Origin: Trema orientale
Lineage: Eukaryota; Streptophyta; Magnoliopsida; Rosales; Cannabaceae
NCBI GenBank assembly: GCA_002914845.1
Contig: JXTC01000441.1
Coordinates: 51,306 to 115,305, forward strand
DNA: 64,000 bases
Reading direction: 5' to 3'
A model generated the notes under the pieces. That model worked only from the letters and a program-made list of their open reading frames with translations. It had not been told where the DNA came from and ran no database searches. Position 1 is the first letter of the stretch. Each line of letters starts with the position of its first letter. Shown here piece after piece: positions 1 to 10,689 of the stretch. The position numbers and the translations under genes were made by a program.

Positions 1-228
1 ATTACTCCCAGCCAAACGGGAGTGCACTAATGGTATCCAACATCACAATGATGTATCGGTCTATTACTAATGATTATAATTAATAAATATTTCATAGCAT
101 TACACTTTCCTTTATGACATGGTACAGAGATGTGTTTTTATGTCTCATACATACATGGTAATCTCATCAAATAAAAGTGATTTTAAACTTTTGCTAAAAG
201 GGAAAAAAAATGATTTTGAACCATATAA

Positions 229-660
229 GGCTTGTTTGGAACTATTTTTCATTTTTTGTTTTCTGTTTTTTTTTAACTGAAAAATAGAATTTTTTTTAAA
301 GTTAGCTTGGGAACTTTGTTTTTGTTTTCTGTTTTAAAAAATTGTTATCAAAATTTCCAAAAAAAAAATGATAACAAAAAATTTCTAATACCTTTATTTT
401 TTTAAATAAATTTTAAATTTTAAAAAATATGCATACATTTGTATATAAGTATATATACACATATATGTATGCATATACAAATACAAGTCTATATGTTTTT
501 CTATCTCTTTATTTGCACTTTTTTATTTTTGGAAAGAAGTAATGAAAATAAGTTTATCAAGTATGTTTCTTATTTTTAAAAATAAAAAATCAAAATAAAA
601 TTTTCACTTCTATTTTCAATTTATTTAAACAACAAAACTAGAAATAAATCCAAGCAAGCC
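229..660. mobile_element. MITE candidate (GGCTTG(T/C)TTGGA termini)
   Basis: The left end reads GGCTTGTTTGGAACTATTT and the reverse complement of the right end reads GGCTTGCTTGGATTTATTT, giving an inverted repeat of about 12 bp with one mismatch that decays inward. The ~430-bp interior is very AT-rich and has no coding capacity. This is the layout of a small non-autonomous DNA transposon. I could not define a clean target duplication, so the superfamily is open. Confidence 0.5.
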
Positions 661-3600
661 CATAAGCTTAAGTAGCATGGATTTGGAGAGAGGCAGTGAC
701 AAAGAGAGAGAGAGAGAGCATGTAATTTTAAGCCAAAACGATACTTAATAATTATAAATAGCAGAAGAAGAAAAAGACCATACCTTCAGCCATAAGGGGC
801 TGACAATTTAAACAAGACACAATAACACGACTTGAAATCTGCACGTCTAGTTCATATGTTTGACACGAAATTGACTCGAATTGACACGATTAATTAAATT
901 CTTTATTAAAATTATTATAAAATATTAAATAATTACTTTATATAAAATATTTTTTAATGAATTTCTTGTAAATAAAATGAAAAATAATATACTAATGAGC
1001 TAATTTATCTTAATAAAGTAAAACTAAAGTGAAAAAAAAATCAAGTAAATAAATAATTATAATATTTAAAAGTGTTGTAATACGTCAGTTTGAATGACGT
1101 ATTCATTAAAGAGGTAATTGTAGGTAACACAAAACCCGCACAATATAAATGGATCGACATGAATTGGCACGAATTATCAGCTCCCATTGCAATCAGATTC
1201 AACCTAAATAATTTTAGGAGATTTTGCTACTCTATCCAAGCACTATATCTCATAAAGTGATAAAAATACACATGTTTATCCTATCACACTAGAGACTCCA
1301 TAGTTTTCGTCTTTGTATTTCTTATCTAAAGTATTTTTTTTATACCCATCAAGAAGACGTATTTATTTTTAAAGGAGTTAATTGATAGGTAACTTCTTCA
1401 CTATCTTTTAGCCACTAGCAAAGAGATAATAACTGTCAATATTAATGAGATTTTTAACTTAAAAAATAAGTAACTTCACGTTCTTAGTTTTTCAATTTCA
1501 AATGAAATTATTAAAATATTGATAAAATAAAATTGTAAAGTTGTCCACAAATTGATATATATCCAATATTTTCCTACTTGACTCATTAATCTTAATTTCA
1601 TAGATGTGATAATATGAATATACACAATATCTCTTAAATCCTTATACTCAAATAAAAGAGTCAAAAACATAAATCATGGCAGTAAGTCCTCTAAGTCAAG
1701 TATTACCTTCTGTATATCACAATGTAGTCTTCTCTTTTGAGTATTCACTTTATGTGGCATATATCTTTACGAATGAACCTTTAAATATTTATTTAAGACC
1801 AATAATTATATTGTCATTCGCTAGCTTTATATATACAACGAAATAAGAAGACAATAATTTGAAGTAATGGAGTTTAAATATCAAGAATACAAACATCTTA
1901 TTCTAACTGATAAATCTTTTGGCTTGACACAAAAATAAATGCTCCAAAATGTGGTCTCCTTTGAATGATTTTGCCTCTGAATTCCAACAAAACAAATGCA
2001 TTTGATTCTCCTCCTCAGATTTTTATAAATCCCAACACTCTAATGATCTCATAAAATTCTCTCTCTAATTTTTGTAAGGCAGCTGCCAGCTAATTAAAAA
2101 TAATAGTATATTATGAGATATTTGTGTATTTTCTTGAGCAGTCTAATTCTAATATGTGTAAGTGTGAATCTATTTGGCTGATTTAATTGAAATTTCAATA
2201 TAGGCCTAAATCTAATTAACTTTTAATTGTTTGGATTAAATATATTAGTAATAGACAATTCCACTATAGGTCCATTATGGTACTCTTAAATTAAATACAC
2301 ATTATGGAAGCCCTTTACAATTAAATATGTAGACATGTATCCTCATGAAAATAATCAATAATCGGTACTAATTTAAAATTACCATTTTGCTCCTGTGGTT
2401 ATTTTATTCTTTATTACCTCATATATAAAATTGATAATTTGACTTTATCAAGAAAGTTAGAATTTGATAAACTTCTTTGTTGAATACTTGGCTAAGACTA
2501 GTTATCTAAGTACTTATAGCAAAAAAGTGATATTAACTCTTAATAATAGGAGGCATGAAATACATAAATTTATATGTTTCACATATCTATAAGAGTATAA
2601 CAAAACTATTCAGGTCAACTTAGTAAATCCGTAGGATGTATTCTTTAATAGCTCAAATAATATAGTTCATGGATATGAGTTAATTATTTCTTGCAAAATT
2701 AATATATACATTCTTAATTGTACTTTTGTGAATACATGTTTTTAATAACGATAATTATATGAAAATATATTTTACTTAATCTTGTTCAATATATCTAACA
2801 CATACTAGGTTATTTATTCAAAGTCATACTTTGGTGATTTTAGAGTCATCATTCATCATTAAAATAGAAAGAGCCAATAACCCTTGTACCAGATAGGGTT
2901 ATACTAGATATAGTGTCCAGTTGTACCAGATAGCTATTACCTAAGGGCTGCAAACTATTATTTATACTAGATTTAAAATTATGCCTATTATAGATAATTT
3001 TTTGTGTGAATAATTCAATTATCATATTTTAGTCTTGAATTTTTAGGATGTTTCACATTTAATATAAGTAATCTTAAGTTATGAATAATGCATGAAATAG
3101 ATAAAACATAATGTACTTTATTAAATTTAAATGTTATTATAGGAAATTAATGCTTCTAAGACATATATCCTAACACTTCTCACCGTGAAAATTGAATAAA
3201 TGCTAAGATCAGAGGACCAAATTAACATCCATATGTGAATCACTCTCTACTATCAAGATAGAGTCATGTTCAATTGAATCCACAAATTAGACAATGGTGA
3301 CAATATTATATAAGTAATCTTTTCACCACTATACTAATAAAAAATAGTTGCAGATAGCTAACTCGAAGAAGGGAATTTAACAGATCTAGGAGTATTATGG
3401 GACCAAATAATATTTTTAAGACTACTTTTTAGGATGACAAAATTATCAAATTTATGATAGGTAGTCACAAATATTATGATTCCTAGTCACCAAAGAATAT
3501 TGTGATTATCGGTAATCACAACACTATGGCAGCCTTAAAAAGTATCATGAAAAATAGTTAAAAAAAATCATTTAAGCTTAAATTATTCCCACCTGGGTCT

Positions 3601-3909
3601 AAGTTCCCATGAAGAACACCATAGTCGAAGTTGATATTTATACTTAGGCCCTATTTGGGATGTGGGATTAGATTAGATTAAGTAAACCAGATTGGATTGG
3701 ATAGGATTATACTAAATCTAATACTGTGTTTGATACATGATCAAAGAAAAAAAAAATATTAGAAATTTAAACTCTAGTAAAATGCCAAGCCATCCAAAAT
3801 CTGTTACACGTCTCCAATCTTCAATCTCCTCTTTGCTAGTTCGTCCTTGTATATGAAGCCTAGCTAGTTTTGCTTCTTGATAGCAGTCGTTAACGCAATT
3901 AAATTATAA
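661..3909. other. AT-rich intergenic DNA, no gene recognised
   Basis: No reading frame in this stretch looks like a real protein and I see no structural RNA. It opens with a short GA run near 703-718. A segment at about 800-1170 resembles non-coding ends of a degraded DNA transposon (repeated gacacgaa/acacgatt motifs, similar in flavour to 29491-29700). Around 3648-3670 there is a CCCTATTTGGGATG-like MITE end without a visible partner. Confidence 0.4.
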
Positions 3910-5010
3910 TTTGTAACACCTCCTCTAACTATACTAGAAATCTAAGAGAAACCTAATAATACATAGTACAGTGGTAAGAAGGATCGATCTTATGAGGAAT
4001 TTATCTAATTAACAAGCTATTAATCCTAAAGGTTACATGGGATTTTAACTAAAACTAAAACTAATATGAATAAATAAAATAAATTGGGTTAAATATTATT
4101 CCCCACCACGAGACACTCCTATTAAATTGGTTACCAAGTTCTTCTATCAATTACTATTCAGAATTAACAACCGTAAGTAGTAGATACGCGCTACTAGCCT
4201 AACTCTATATGCAATTCATTAGGCAAACAAGCTCTTAACTAAATTCTATTAGCTAGATGATATCAGATATACTCACTCAATATCAGATACATTCACTCAA
4301 TCAGTCTAGACTAATACATTAAGAACTAGAGAAGTTGAATCTAATCAATAATCACATGCAGATTACTTGACCTAGAGCTAGGTTCTTCACCATAGATCAA
4401 TCAAATTACACAACCTAATTCTCACCATGATTTTGCTACCACTATTAAAAAACCTAGATAATTACGGATCTAGAATATAATATAGCCCTAGAAATCTATC
4501 ATAAATTATTTAGTTGGCCATCCAAACGAGTCAAAACAGAAATCATAGTCATCAAAGCATAAAAGAACAATTACAATTCTAGAAAATATAGCAATTGATA
4601 TATAGAATTTGAAAACTAATACATAGTCATATCTAAGGCTTTGAAATCATTCTTAACCTAAACTAAAACCTAATCTAGTAATAATATAGGATATGACTAT
4701 AGAAACATGAAGCTAGAAAAACAAAACAAAGGAAAGGGCAAAGAAAGAAGAACGAAGGAAGGATAGCTGCAGCTCCTCCCTCCAAGCTCTCTCTCTGGGT
4801 CTTTAAGAGTCTCCTAAGTACGAATAAATGACTCCCAACTAGTGTATTTATAGAGAAATAGGTGTGGGAGACAATCAGGTCAAATTCTGACAATTAAAGA
4901 GTCTTGGGCCATCAAAAGACTCAAGTCCAGTGGCTAAACAGGGCTCCAGCACTGTGGCGCTGAGTTTCTAGCTCTCGGGCTTTGTTCTTTCTATTTTTCT
5001 CAAATCTGCA
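3910..5010 (-). repeat. LTR-like fragment, probably gypsy type
   Basis: The stretch has the layout of a plant LTR read on the minus strand: a TATA-like CTATAAATACACT near 4848-4860 (minus), a CT/GA-rich leader next to it (4785-4800), and a GATCGATCTTATGAGG box near 3983-3998 of the kind found at the inner ends of Ty3/gypsy LTRs. The solo LTR at 51333-52815 has the same order of landmarks. Neither terminus nor a target duplication could be fixed, so this is inference from layout. Confidence 0.3.
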
Positions 5011-6280
5011 TTTGGCGATTTGGCATTTGAATCCCTTCTTCATTATATTGGGATGTATCTATAGGAGATGATAAGTCATTTTCTTGATATAATGTAGTAG
5101 AGTGGGTGATAATAGTTGAGAATGGGTCAAATAAGTCAGGAGTTACTGGACTTTTTTGTCATATGGAGTGTTCCAAAATATTGCGTTGTCCTTAATAATT
5201 GAAACACTGATTGTTGTGAGCTAAAATGGATTTCTTCACGCGAGCTACTTCGCCAAAAGCAGAAAACGACCTAAATTGATCACTCGAGCTGATTTTTTTC
5301 TTCTAGATAGCTTGTGTTCAAAGAGCTGACGAGCTGATAGTGATATTCCACTAACGAGCTCTTTCCACTACAGAAGGTGAAAGATTTGTACACAATATTT
5401 GCCCCTCGGTTTTAGTTGTCTAGTTGCTATTAGCGAGCTGTTTTTCGAAAATGACCAGGAACTGAAACTTTGATGGTTTTCAAAATCTTTATGACGTCAC
5501 CTGTAATATTTCATGACGCATATCGAGCATGTATGTTTTATCTCTTTGGTTTTTTAGTGTAATCCAATGCACTATCTTCGGAAATCGTATAGCCACTTTT
5601 GAATTATATTTATCCATATTCTCTTTTTTCGTGTATCGTCTGATCTTCTTTTGTCAAACGGCTGAGATTAAAGAGACTTTTCACTCCCCTTTATATAAAT
5701 TTCAAATCCAGCTTTCTTCTCCTATTTTTGAATTTTCAAGAACTTTCAAGGAGAGAGAAATAGAACATTTCTGAATCGGAGAAGAGAAGAGAGAGAGATA
5801 CTTTTAGTTTAAAGAAAAGAAGGGAAAAAAACATCACCTTATTTTGCCGTGAAGCCGCTGCTCTCTGTTTGCCTTCATTGATTCCGGTAAGTCTTTCTTG
5901 TATCTCTTGTTTTGAATGCTTTCGATTTTTAAGCTCTTCCCCCTTTGTGTAGTTGATTTGATCTAGAACACTGATTCACACGTGCACGACTTCCTCTCTG
6001 CAGGTGCCTTTAGGTTTTAGTTGAACAATCAATGAGGGGAGGAAGCCCAGACGTAGTTATTGAACTTTCTTCGTCTTCTTCGAATCCATTTGTTCAAACA
6101 TTTTCTGAGGGATATGAAGAGAAAAAAGGTTAAGAAACTTAGAGCAGATCATGGAGAAGAAACCACTGAATTGGACCCTATATTAAGAGAGGTTGACCAT
6201 TATCATAGCGAAGATGAAACCACTTCAGCCCACAGAAAAACTTCTAAAGAAGCATCCTCAGGTTCTGCCGAGGTTGTACT
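5011..6280. other. Non-coding stretch with leader-like sequence; one tiny ORF
   Basis: Part of the stretch (5280-5370) has repeated gagctgacgagct-type motifs, and 5745-6010 looks like a transcribed leader: a GA-rich run, a candidate 5' splice site (CCGGTAAG, 5884-5891) and a candidate 3' splice site (TCTCTGCAGGTG, about 5996-6007). An ATG at 6032 opens a 34-codon frame that stops just after 6130. No family was recognised. It could be the leader of a dead transposon or a gene relic. Confidence 0.2.
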
Positions 6281-6440
6281 TTATATGTGGTTATTCAAAA
6301 AGAATATTCCAACAACAAATGCTTAATTCTCAAGCTTCGATTTAGGTTAAAAAGAGGAAACAAAATCTAAATCTCTTCTTTCTAAAATTTCTTGATTTTA
6401 AAGATAAGTATTTTAAAGATAAATAGACTTCTTAAATTGT
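6281..6440 (+). repeat. LTR fragment related to the gypsy relic at 57.4 kb
   Basis: About 150 bp here matches, in reverse complement, the segment at about 57390-57550 upstream of the Athila-like gag relic. Shared blocks include AGAATATTCCA(A/G)CAACAAATGC, CAAGCTTCGATTTAGGTTAA and AAATCTCTTCTTTCTAAAAT. The match shows a dispersed LTR or leader fragment of that family, here on the opposite strand and without any coding part. Confidence 0.6.
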
Positions 6441-6487
6441 TTGATAATAATAATGAAATGACTTCTTACAGAAATTCATATGGGCTG

Positions 6488-6790
6488 AAATTTTTGAGAA
6501 ATCTCTGATTTATTTAGAAAAATATTATTTTTTTATAATCATTAGAAAAATACTATTTTTTAAAATTAGAACTTTTTAAAGATAGTTGAGGTAATCCATT
6601 TAGTTATTTGGGATAATCAAGAGTTATTTGAGGTAACCAATTCGATTACTTCAAGTAACTAACCAATTATCTCTAATATTTCATCACTAGTAAAAAAAAA
6701 GTGATATTTTTATAAATATTTTGAAAGGTGGTAATTTTCTAAATAATTTCGAACTTTTTCAAAAAATTTAAAAATCGGAGATTTTTCAAT
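6488..6790. repeat. Degenerate inverted-repeat element next to the MULE end
   Basis: Sequence near 6500-6560 (AAATCTCTGATTTAT, then TTAGAAAAATA runs) is mirrored near 6705-6790 (reverse complement AAATCTCCGATTTTT, and AATTTTCTAAATAA). The arms and the gap between them suggest a diverged foldback or MITE of about 300 bp. It shares its TTAGAAAAATA/TTTTCTAA flavour with the inverted repeat at 13458-13681. Confidence 0.35.
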
Positions 6791-6924
6791 TTTTTTAAAC
6801 TTTAAGGGATTGAACAAAAATACCCTACTTTTGAAGGCATGGTTTAATAGATATCCTTTTTTGATTTTATTAACAAATATATTCTTATTTTAATAGTAAT
6901 GATTTGTATTTATCATTACGCCCT

Positions 6925-8158
6925 TAGTAAATTACATTTATTACTATTAAGAGGTGGTATATTATTTATTTACTATGACTTAAAAAAACTTCATCGCTTG
7001 TAGATGTTAGTATATTTACCATTATACTTCTGGTATATCACTTATTTACCTATTAGGAAGTGGTATATGATTTATTTACCATGATTAAAAAAATTTTATC
7101 ACTTGTAGACAATAGCATATTTACCATTATATCTCTCGTAAAGTACTTATTTACCACAATTAAGATGTGGTATATGATTTATTTACCATGAGTTAAAAAT
7201 TTTATCGCGTACAAATAGTAGCATATTTATCATTATACTACTGGTAAATTACATATTTACCAATATTAAGGCTATGTTTGGTAGACAGGAAAGAAAATAG
7301 GAGTGAAAGAAAAAATAGGAAGGAAAGAAAATGTGTAGGACGGAAAGGAAAATATTTTTCTCTTATAGTTGTTTGGTATATAGGGAGGAAAGAAAGTTAT
7401 TTTAATTTAAAATGATAACTTTATCCTTAATATTACTATTATTTAAAGTTAAATACAAAGGTAGTTTTGTAATTTAACTTACCAATATACTGACAAAACA
7501 TTTTTCTTCCTATTTTCTCTCCACTTTTGAGTGGAAAAATTTTGTGTGGGCTCCACCATTTTTTTCCTTCCACTTTTCTCTCCTTTTTTTCTTTCCCTTC
7601 CCTTTTTCCTCTTACCAAACAACCCAATTTTTCAATTTTCCTCCACTTTTCCATCAATTTTTTTTCTTCTTTTTCTCCCTTTTTCTTCCTACCAAACATA
7701 GCCTAAGAGGTGATATATGATTTATTTACTATGATTTAAAACTTTTATCGCTTGTAGACAGTAGCATATTTATCATTATACTCCTGATAAATTATTTATT
7801 TACCATTAATAAGATGTGTCATATAATTTATTTACCGTGACTTAAAATTTTTTGTTGCTTATAGATAGTAGTATATTTACCATTATATCCTTAATAAATT
7901 ACTTATTTACCACTATTAAGAGGTGGTATATGATTTATTTACCATGATTTAAAAATTTTTATCACTTGTAGGCAGTAACATATTTACCATCATTCCTCTT
8001 ATAAATTACTTATTTACCACTATTAAGATGTGGTATGTGATTTATTTACCATGATTTAAAAAAATTTATCTCTTGTAGACAGTAACATATTTGCCATTAT
8101 TCCTCTAGTAAATTACTTATTTACTACTATTAAGAGGTGATATATGATTTATTATGGG
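6925..8158 (+). repeat. ~107-bp tandem array, about 8 units, split by a MITE
   Basis: Successive units begin TAAATTACTTATTTACCA, pass through a GAGGTGGTATATGATTTAT block and a CGCTTGTAGACAGTAGCAT block, and end near ACCATTATACTCCTGG. Unit starts fall at about 6926, 7032, 7139, 7246 (interrupted by the MITE at 7270-7704), and then at ~107-bp steps to 8158. Units differ by scattered substitutions and 1-2-bp indels, so the array is old. It lies just inside the left end of the MULE-like element, where subterminal repeats are common in that superfamily. Confidence 0.85.
7270..7704 (-). mobile_element. PIF/Harbinger-like MITE, copy 1
   Basis: Both ends read GGCTATGTTTGGTAG inward (15 bp, perfect inverted repeat) and the flanks carry TAA on both sides (7267-7269 and 7705-7707). 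Three-bp TAA/TTA target duplications are typical of PIF/Harbinger (Tourist-like) elements. The 435-bp interior is a GA/CT-rich low-complexity sequence that gives long but meaningless Lys/Glu-rich reading frames. A second copy in the opposite orientation lies at 28752-29182. Copy 1 sits inside a unit of the 107-bp array and so is younger than the array. Confidence 0.85.
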
Positions 8159-8307
8159 ATTTGAACAAAAATACCCTATTTTTAGGGGGCAAGGATTAGT
8201 ATATATCCCTTTTTTATTTTATTAACAAATATATCCTTTTTTGGTTTTTATATTTTCTAGATACCATAATTACCCTTACACCCACCACTCTCACTTTCAC
8301 TTATCAT

Positions 8308-8790
8308 AATATATAATTCATTTACCAGCGAATATAATATATTTACCGATGTACATAATTCATTTACCATAGTATATAATTCATCTACCAGTATATATAA
8401 TTCATTTAACACAATCTATAATTCATTTTTCAGCTTATATAAATCATTTATCTGTGTATATAATTTATTTACCGGTGTGTATAATTAATTGTCCGATATA
8501 TATAATTCATCTATGATTCAATTACTATAGTATATAATTCATTTACCAATATATATAAATCATTTACCATAGTATATAATTCATTTATCAGTGTATAAAA
8601 TTAATTGATTGATGTATATAATTCATTTACCGGTATATATAACTCATCTACTATAGTATAGAATTAATTTATCAGTATACATAATTAACTTACCACGGTA
8701 TATAATTCATTTACCGGCGTATATAATTCATTTACCATAGTATATAATTTTTTTACTAATGCATATACTTCATGTTATGATAGATAATTA
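8308..8790 (+). repeat. AT-rich short-period tandem array
   Basis: The phrase TATATAATTCATTTACC and close variants (ACCA, ACCG, ACCAGTG) recurs roughly every 20-30 bp for nearly 500 bp, with frequent changes at a few positions. It contains only A/T-biased words and no reading frame. It lies inside the MULE-like element. The shared motif ATTTACC also occurs in the neighbouring 107-bp array, so the two arrays may have a common origin. Confidence 0.8.
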
Positions 8791-8913
8791 ATTTAATACG
8801 GTATTATTGATTTACGGGTGTATCAAAATCAATCATTAATTTAAAAAGAAAATGACAAAGAAGAAAGTAAAATCAATCATTAATGGCAGTATGGTGTGTA
8901 TCCTAAAATTATA

Positions 8914-9080
8914 TTTTTTTTTATTTTTTTAAAAAGTGAGGCTTAACTAATGATCACCATTTACTACAAATTAAAAGAAAATGACACACACACACTACCA
9001 AGGTTTGAACCCCTGACCCCCCAAACTCACACACACAACCCTCAAACCTTGGACCAACTGAGCTAGCCCCAGTTGGCTCA
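8914..9080 (-). mobile_element. tRNA-derived SINE with 10-bp TSD
   Basis: On the minus strand the element starts with a tRNA-like head: a box A-like GGCTAGCTCAGTTGGTC and, about 50 bp later, a box B-like GGGGTTCAAACCTTGG. A short body and an A-rich tail follow (T-rich on the plus strand at 8914-8931). The flanks are an exact 10-bp repeat, TAAAATTATA, at 8904-8913 and 9081-9090. Head, A-rich tail and target duplication together make a SINE the best explanation. A 5'-truncated relative lies at 41466-41545. Confidence 0.85.
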
Positions 9081-9220
9081 TAAAATTATACCTTAATTCA
9101 ATCAAAATCACAGAAATTAAATTTAAACAGTAGAATGAATTTCATATCACAAATATTCACATCATAAAAAGATTAATAAAAAGAAGTTTTAAAAAACTGA
9201 AGTTTCTCTTTCTTTTACCG

Positions 9221-9529
9221 ATGAAGACATGCATAAGGAGATCCAGCGGTGAGGATCATCCGACTGTGAGCATCGTCTCGATCATCAGCCAATTTCTTGA
9301 GCTTATCGGTGACGACAAGGTGAAAAAGCTGCAAATAGTTCTGCAATACGTTGATGAGATTCTTCCCGGATGGCTTCCTCAGCTCCAACAGTGGCTTCAG
9401 CTTACTGAACTAGTACTGGCTCGGGCCGGCGCTGGCCATCATAGTCAAGGGCCTGATTTTGAACCTCCTGGTACCGAAATTGAGAGTACTAGACTTTCAA
9501 AACAGACTATAGCCATACCTGGGGCTTGA
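9221..9529 (+). CDS. Hypothetical 102-codon ORF in a GC-richer island
   Basis: An ATG frame of 102 codons ends at a TGA just before 9530. Base composition here is clearly less AT-rich than anywhere else within the MULE-like element, which could mean a captured host-gene fragment (Pack-MULE-like). I recognise no domain in either strand's translation. The predicted peptide is mildly amphipathic, without a signal peptide or membrane segment. The minus strand also has partly open frames, so the true coding strand of any captured fragment is unknown. Treat as a candidate only. Confidence 0.2.
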   Translation: MKTCIRRSSGEDHPTVSIVSIISQFLELIGDDKVKKLQIVLQYVDEILPGWLPQLQQWLQLTELVLARAGAGHHSQGPDFEPPGTEIESTRLSKQTIAIPGA

Positions 9530-9851
9530 AAGGGGACTATAAATTGGGTTTTTTGTGCTGAGATACACAAGGTCCATCGAGTTTTTGTGAAAAGTCATCG
9601 GAGAAAATTGAAAAGGGTAATTGATGATGATGGTGATTGGGGTTGAAGAACAGAGACGCTATAGTTTTGGGGAAGAAAAAGTGGCAGCCACGGCTGAATA
9701 GAGAGAGTCAGATACGACTGACTTAGTGCTAAAAATGGAATAAATGAAAAAATTTATTAAAAAAGGGATATAAATGTACATAAATTAAAAAGGGATATGC
9801 GTTAATACTTGGTGCAAAAAAAGGCATCCAGTGTAGTTTCCCTAAACTTTA

Positions 9852-10084
9852 CCATAAAAAAATCTAATTTCCCCAATAATAAAGCATAGAAAGATGGTCC
9901 AAATCAAGACAAAAGTTCCCACGCATTTAAGGAAAATTGATGCAGGTAGCTCTTTTTTGAAAGAGGAATTATCAATTTTGACCCTCTTTTAATACATATG
10001 ATGAAAAAAAGGACAATTTATAAACTATTTACAAAAGAAGGACTTTTATTGCTATGTCATTTAATGAATATTTTGGAGTTCCAA
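9852..10084. other. Short non-coding spacer
   Basis: The stretch between the MULE-like element and the GTCGAA-rich block is AT-rich with A-runs. I see no gene, RNA or clear transposon end in it. Confidence 0.4.
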
Positions 10085-10405
10085 AATTACCCCTAACTCG
10101 ACCCTAGTTGAAAATTTTCGACCAAGTCGAAAAAATCAAAAGTGACAGAAGCGGCACTGGAAAGACAGTCGGCTATGTTCGACTGGGGTCGAAATTTTTC
10201 AACCACGGTTAAACGCCAGTCCAACGCAGGTCGAAAATTTTGATCGGTAGCTTCGACCTCAGTCGAACAGTGGTTCGACCCTAGTCGAAAAACGATCTTG
10301 GGGTCGAAATTTTCCGGCCACCAGTTGAAAAACGATCAGAACAACCGAGAGAGGCGGCCGGACAAGTTCGACCACGATTGAAAATTTTCGACCCTAGTCG
10401 AGCGG
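10085..10405. repeat. Cluster of GTCGAA/TTCGAC motifs
   Basis: At least a dozen copies of GTCGAA or its complement TTCGAC occur in about 320 bp, many extended to GGTCGAAAATTTT or AAAATTTTCGACC, that is, half or near-complete forms of the palindrome GTCGAAAATTTTCGAC. Spacing is irregular and both orientations alternate. The block is GC-richer than its surroundings and has no long reading frame. It may be a decayed tandem repeat or a repetitive part of a transposon. Its function is unknown. Confidence 0.6.
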
Positions 10406-10689
10406 AGGTGTCGTCGCCGGGGTCGGGATCAGAACCGGTGATAGTGGCTAAAGTAGTTTAAAGTTTATTGAAGAAATACAGTATCCAAGTAATTTTACAT
10501 GTGTGACATGACAATTTGGGTTAGTTTTGAAAATATTAATGAGTGAGTCCTATTTTTCATCATAAAGATTTAGTAGACCCCCTATGTGTAAATTACCCTT
10601 TTTGGAACAAATAGACTTTTTTAATCCAGTTTTTCAGAATGACTTTTCTAATCTAATTTAGGAAGAAAAAAGTCTAAAAAGCCCTTTAA

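Larger units (their letters stand above)
6805..9843. mobile_element. MULE-like DNA transposon, non-autonomous, with 8-bp TSD
   Basis: The element starts AGGGATTGAAC and its right end, reverse-complemented, starts AGGGAAACTAC. Similarity between the two ends continues over roughly 80 bp, around blocks such as ATATCC(C/T)TTTTT and ACAAATATAT / ACATTTATAT. The flanks carry the same 8 bp, AAACTTTA, at 6797-6804 and 9844-9851. Long diverged terminal repeats plus an 8-9-bp duplication fit the Mutator (MULE) superfamily. No transposase was found. The interior holds a ~107-bp tandem array, a second copy of the left terminal sequence (about 8155-8245), an AT-rich array, a MITE, a SINE and a GC-richer island. 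The internal copy of the terminus could instead mark a second element end; only the outer pair has matching flanks. Confidence 0.65.

Noticed and set aside
7439..7699. 86-codon Lys/Glu-rich frame (minus), matched by 28711-28944 (plus)
   Set aside because: Both are translations of the GA/CT-rich interior of the same MITE. The similarity reflects the transposon, not a conserved protein.
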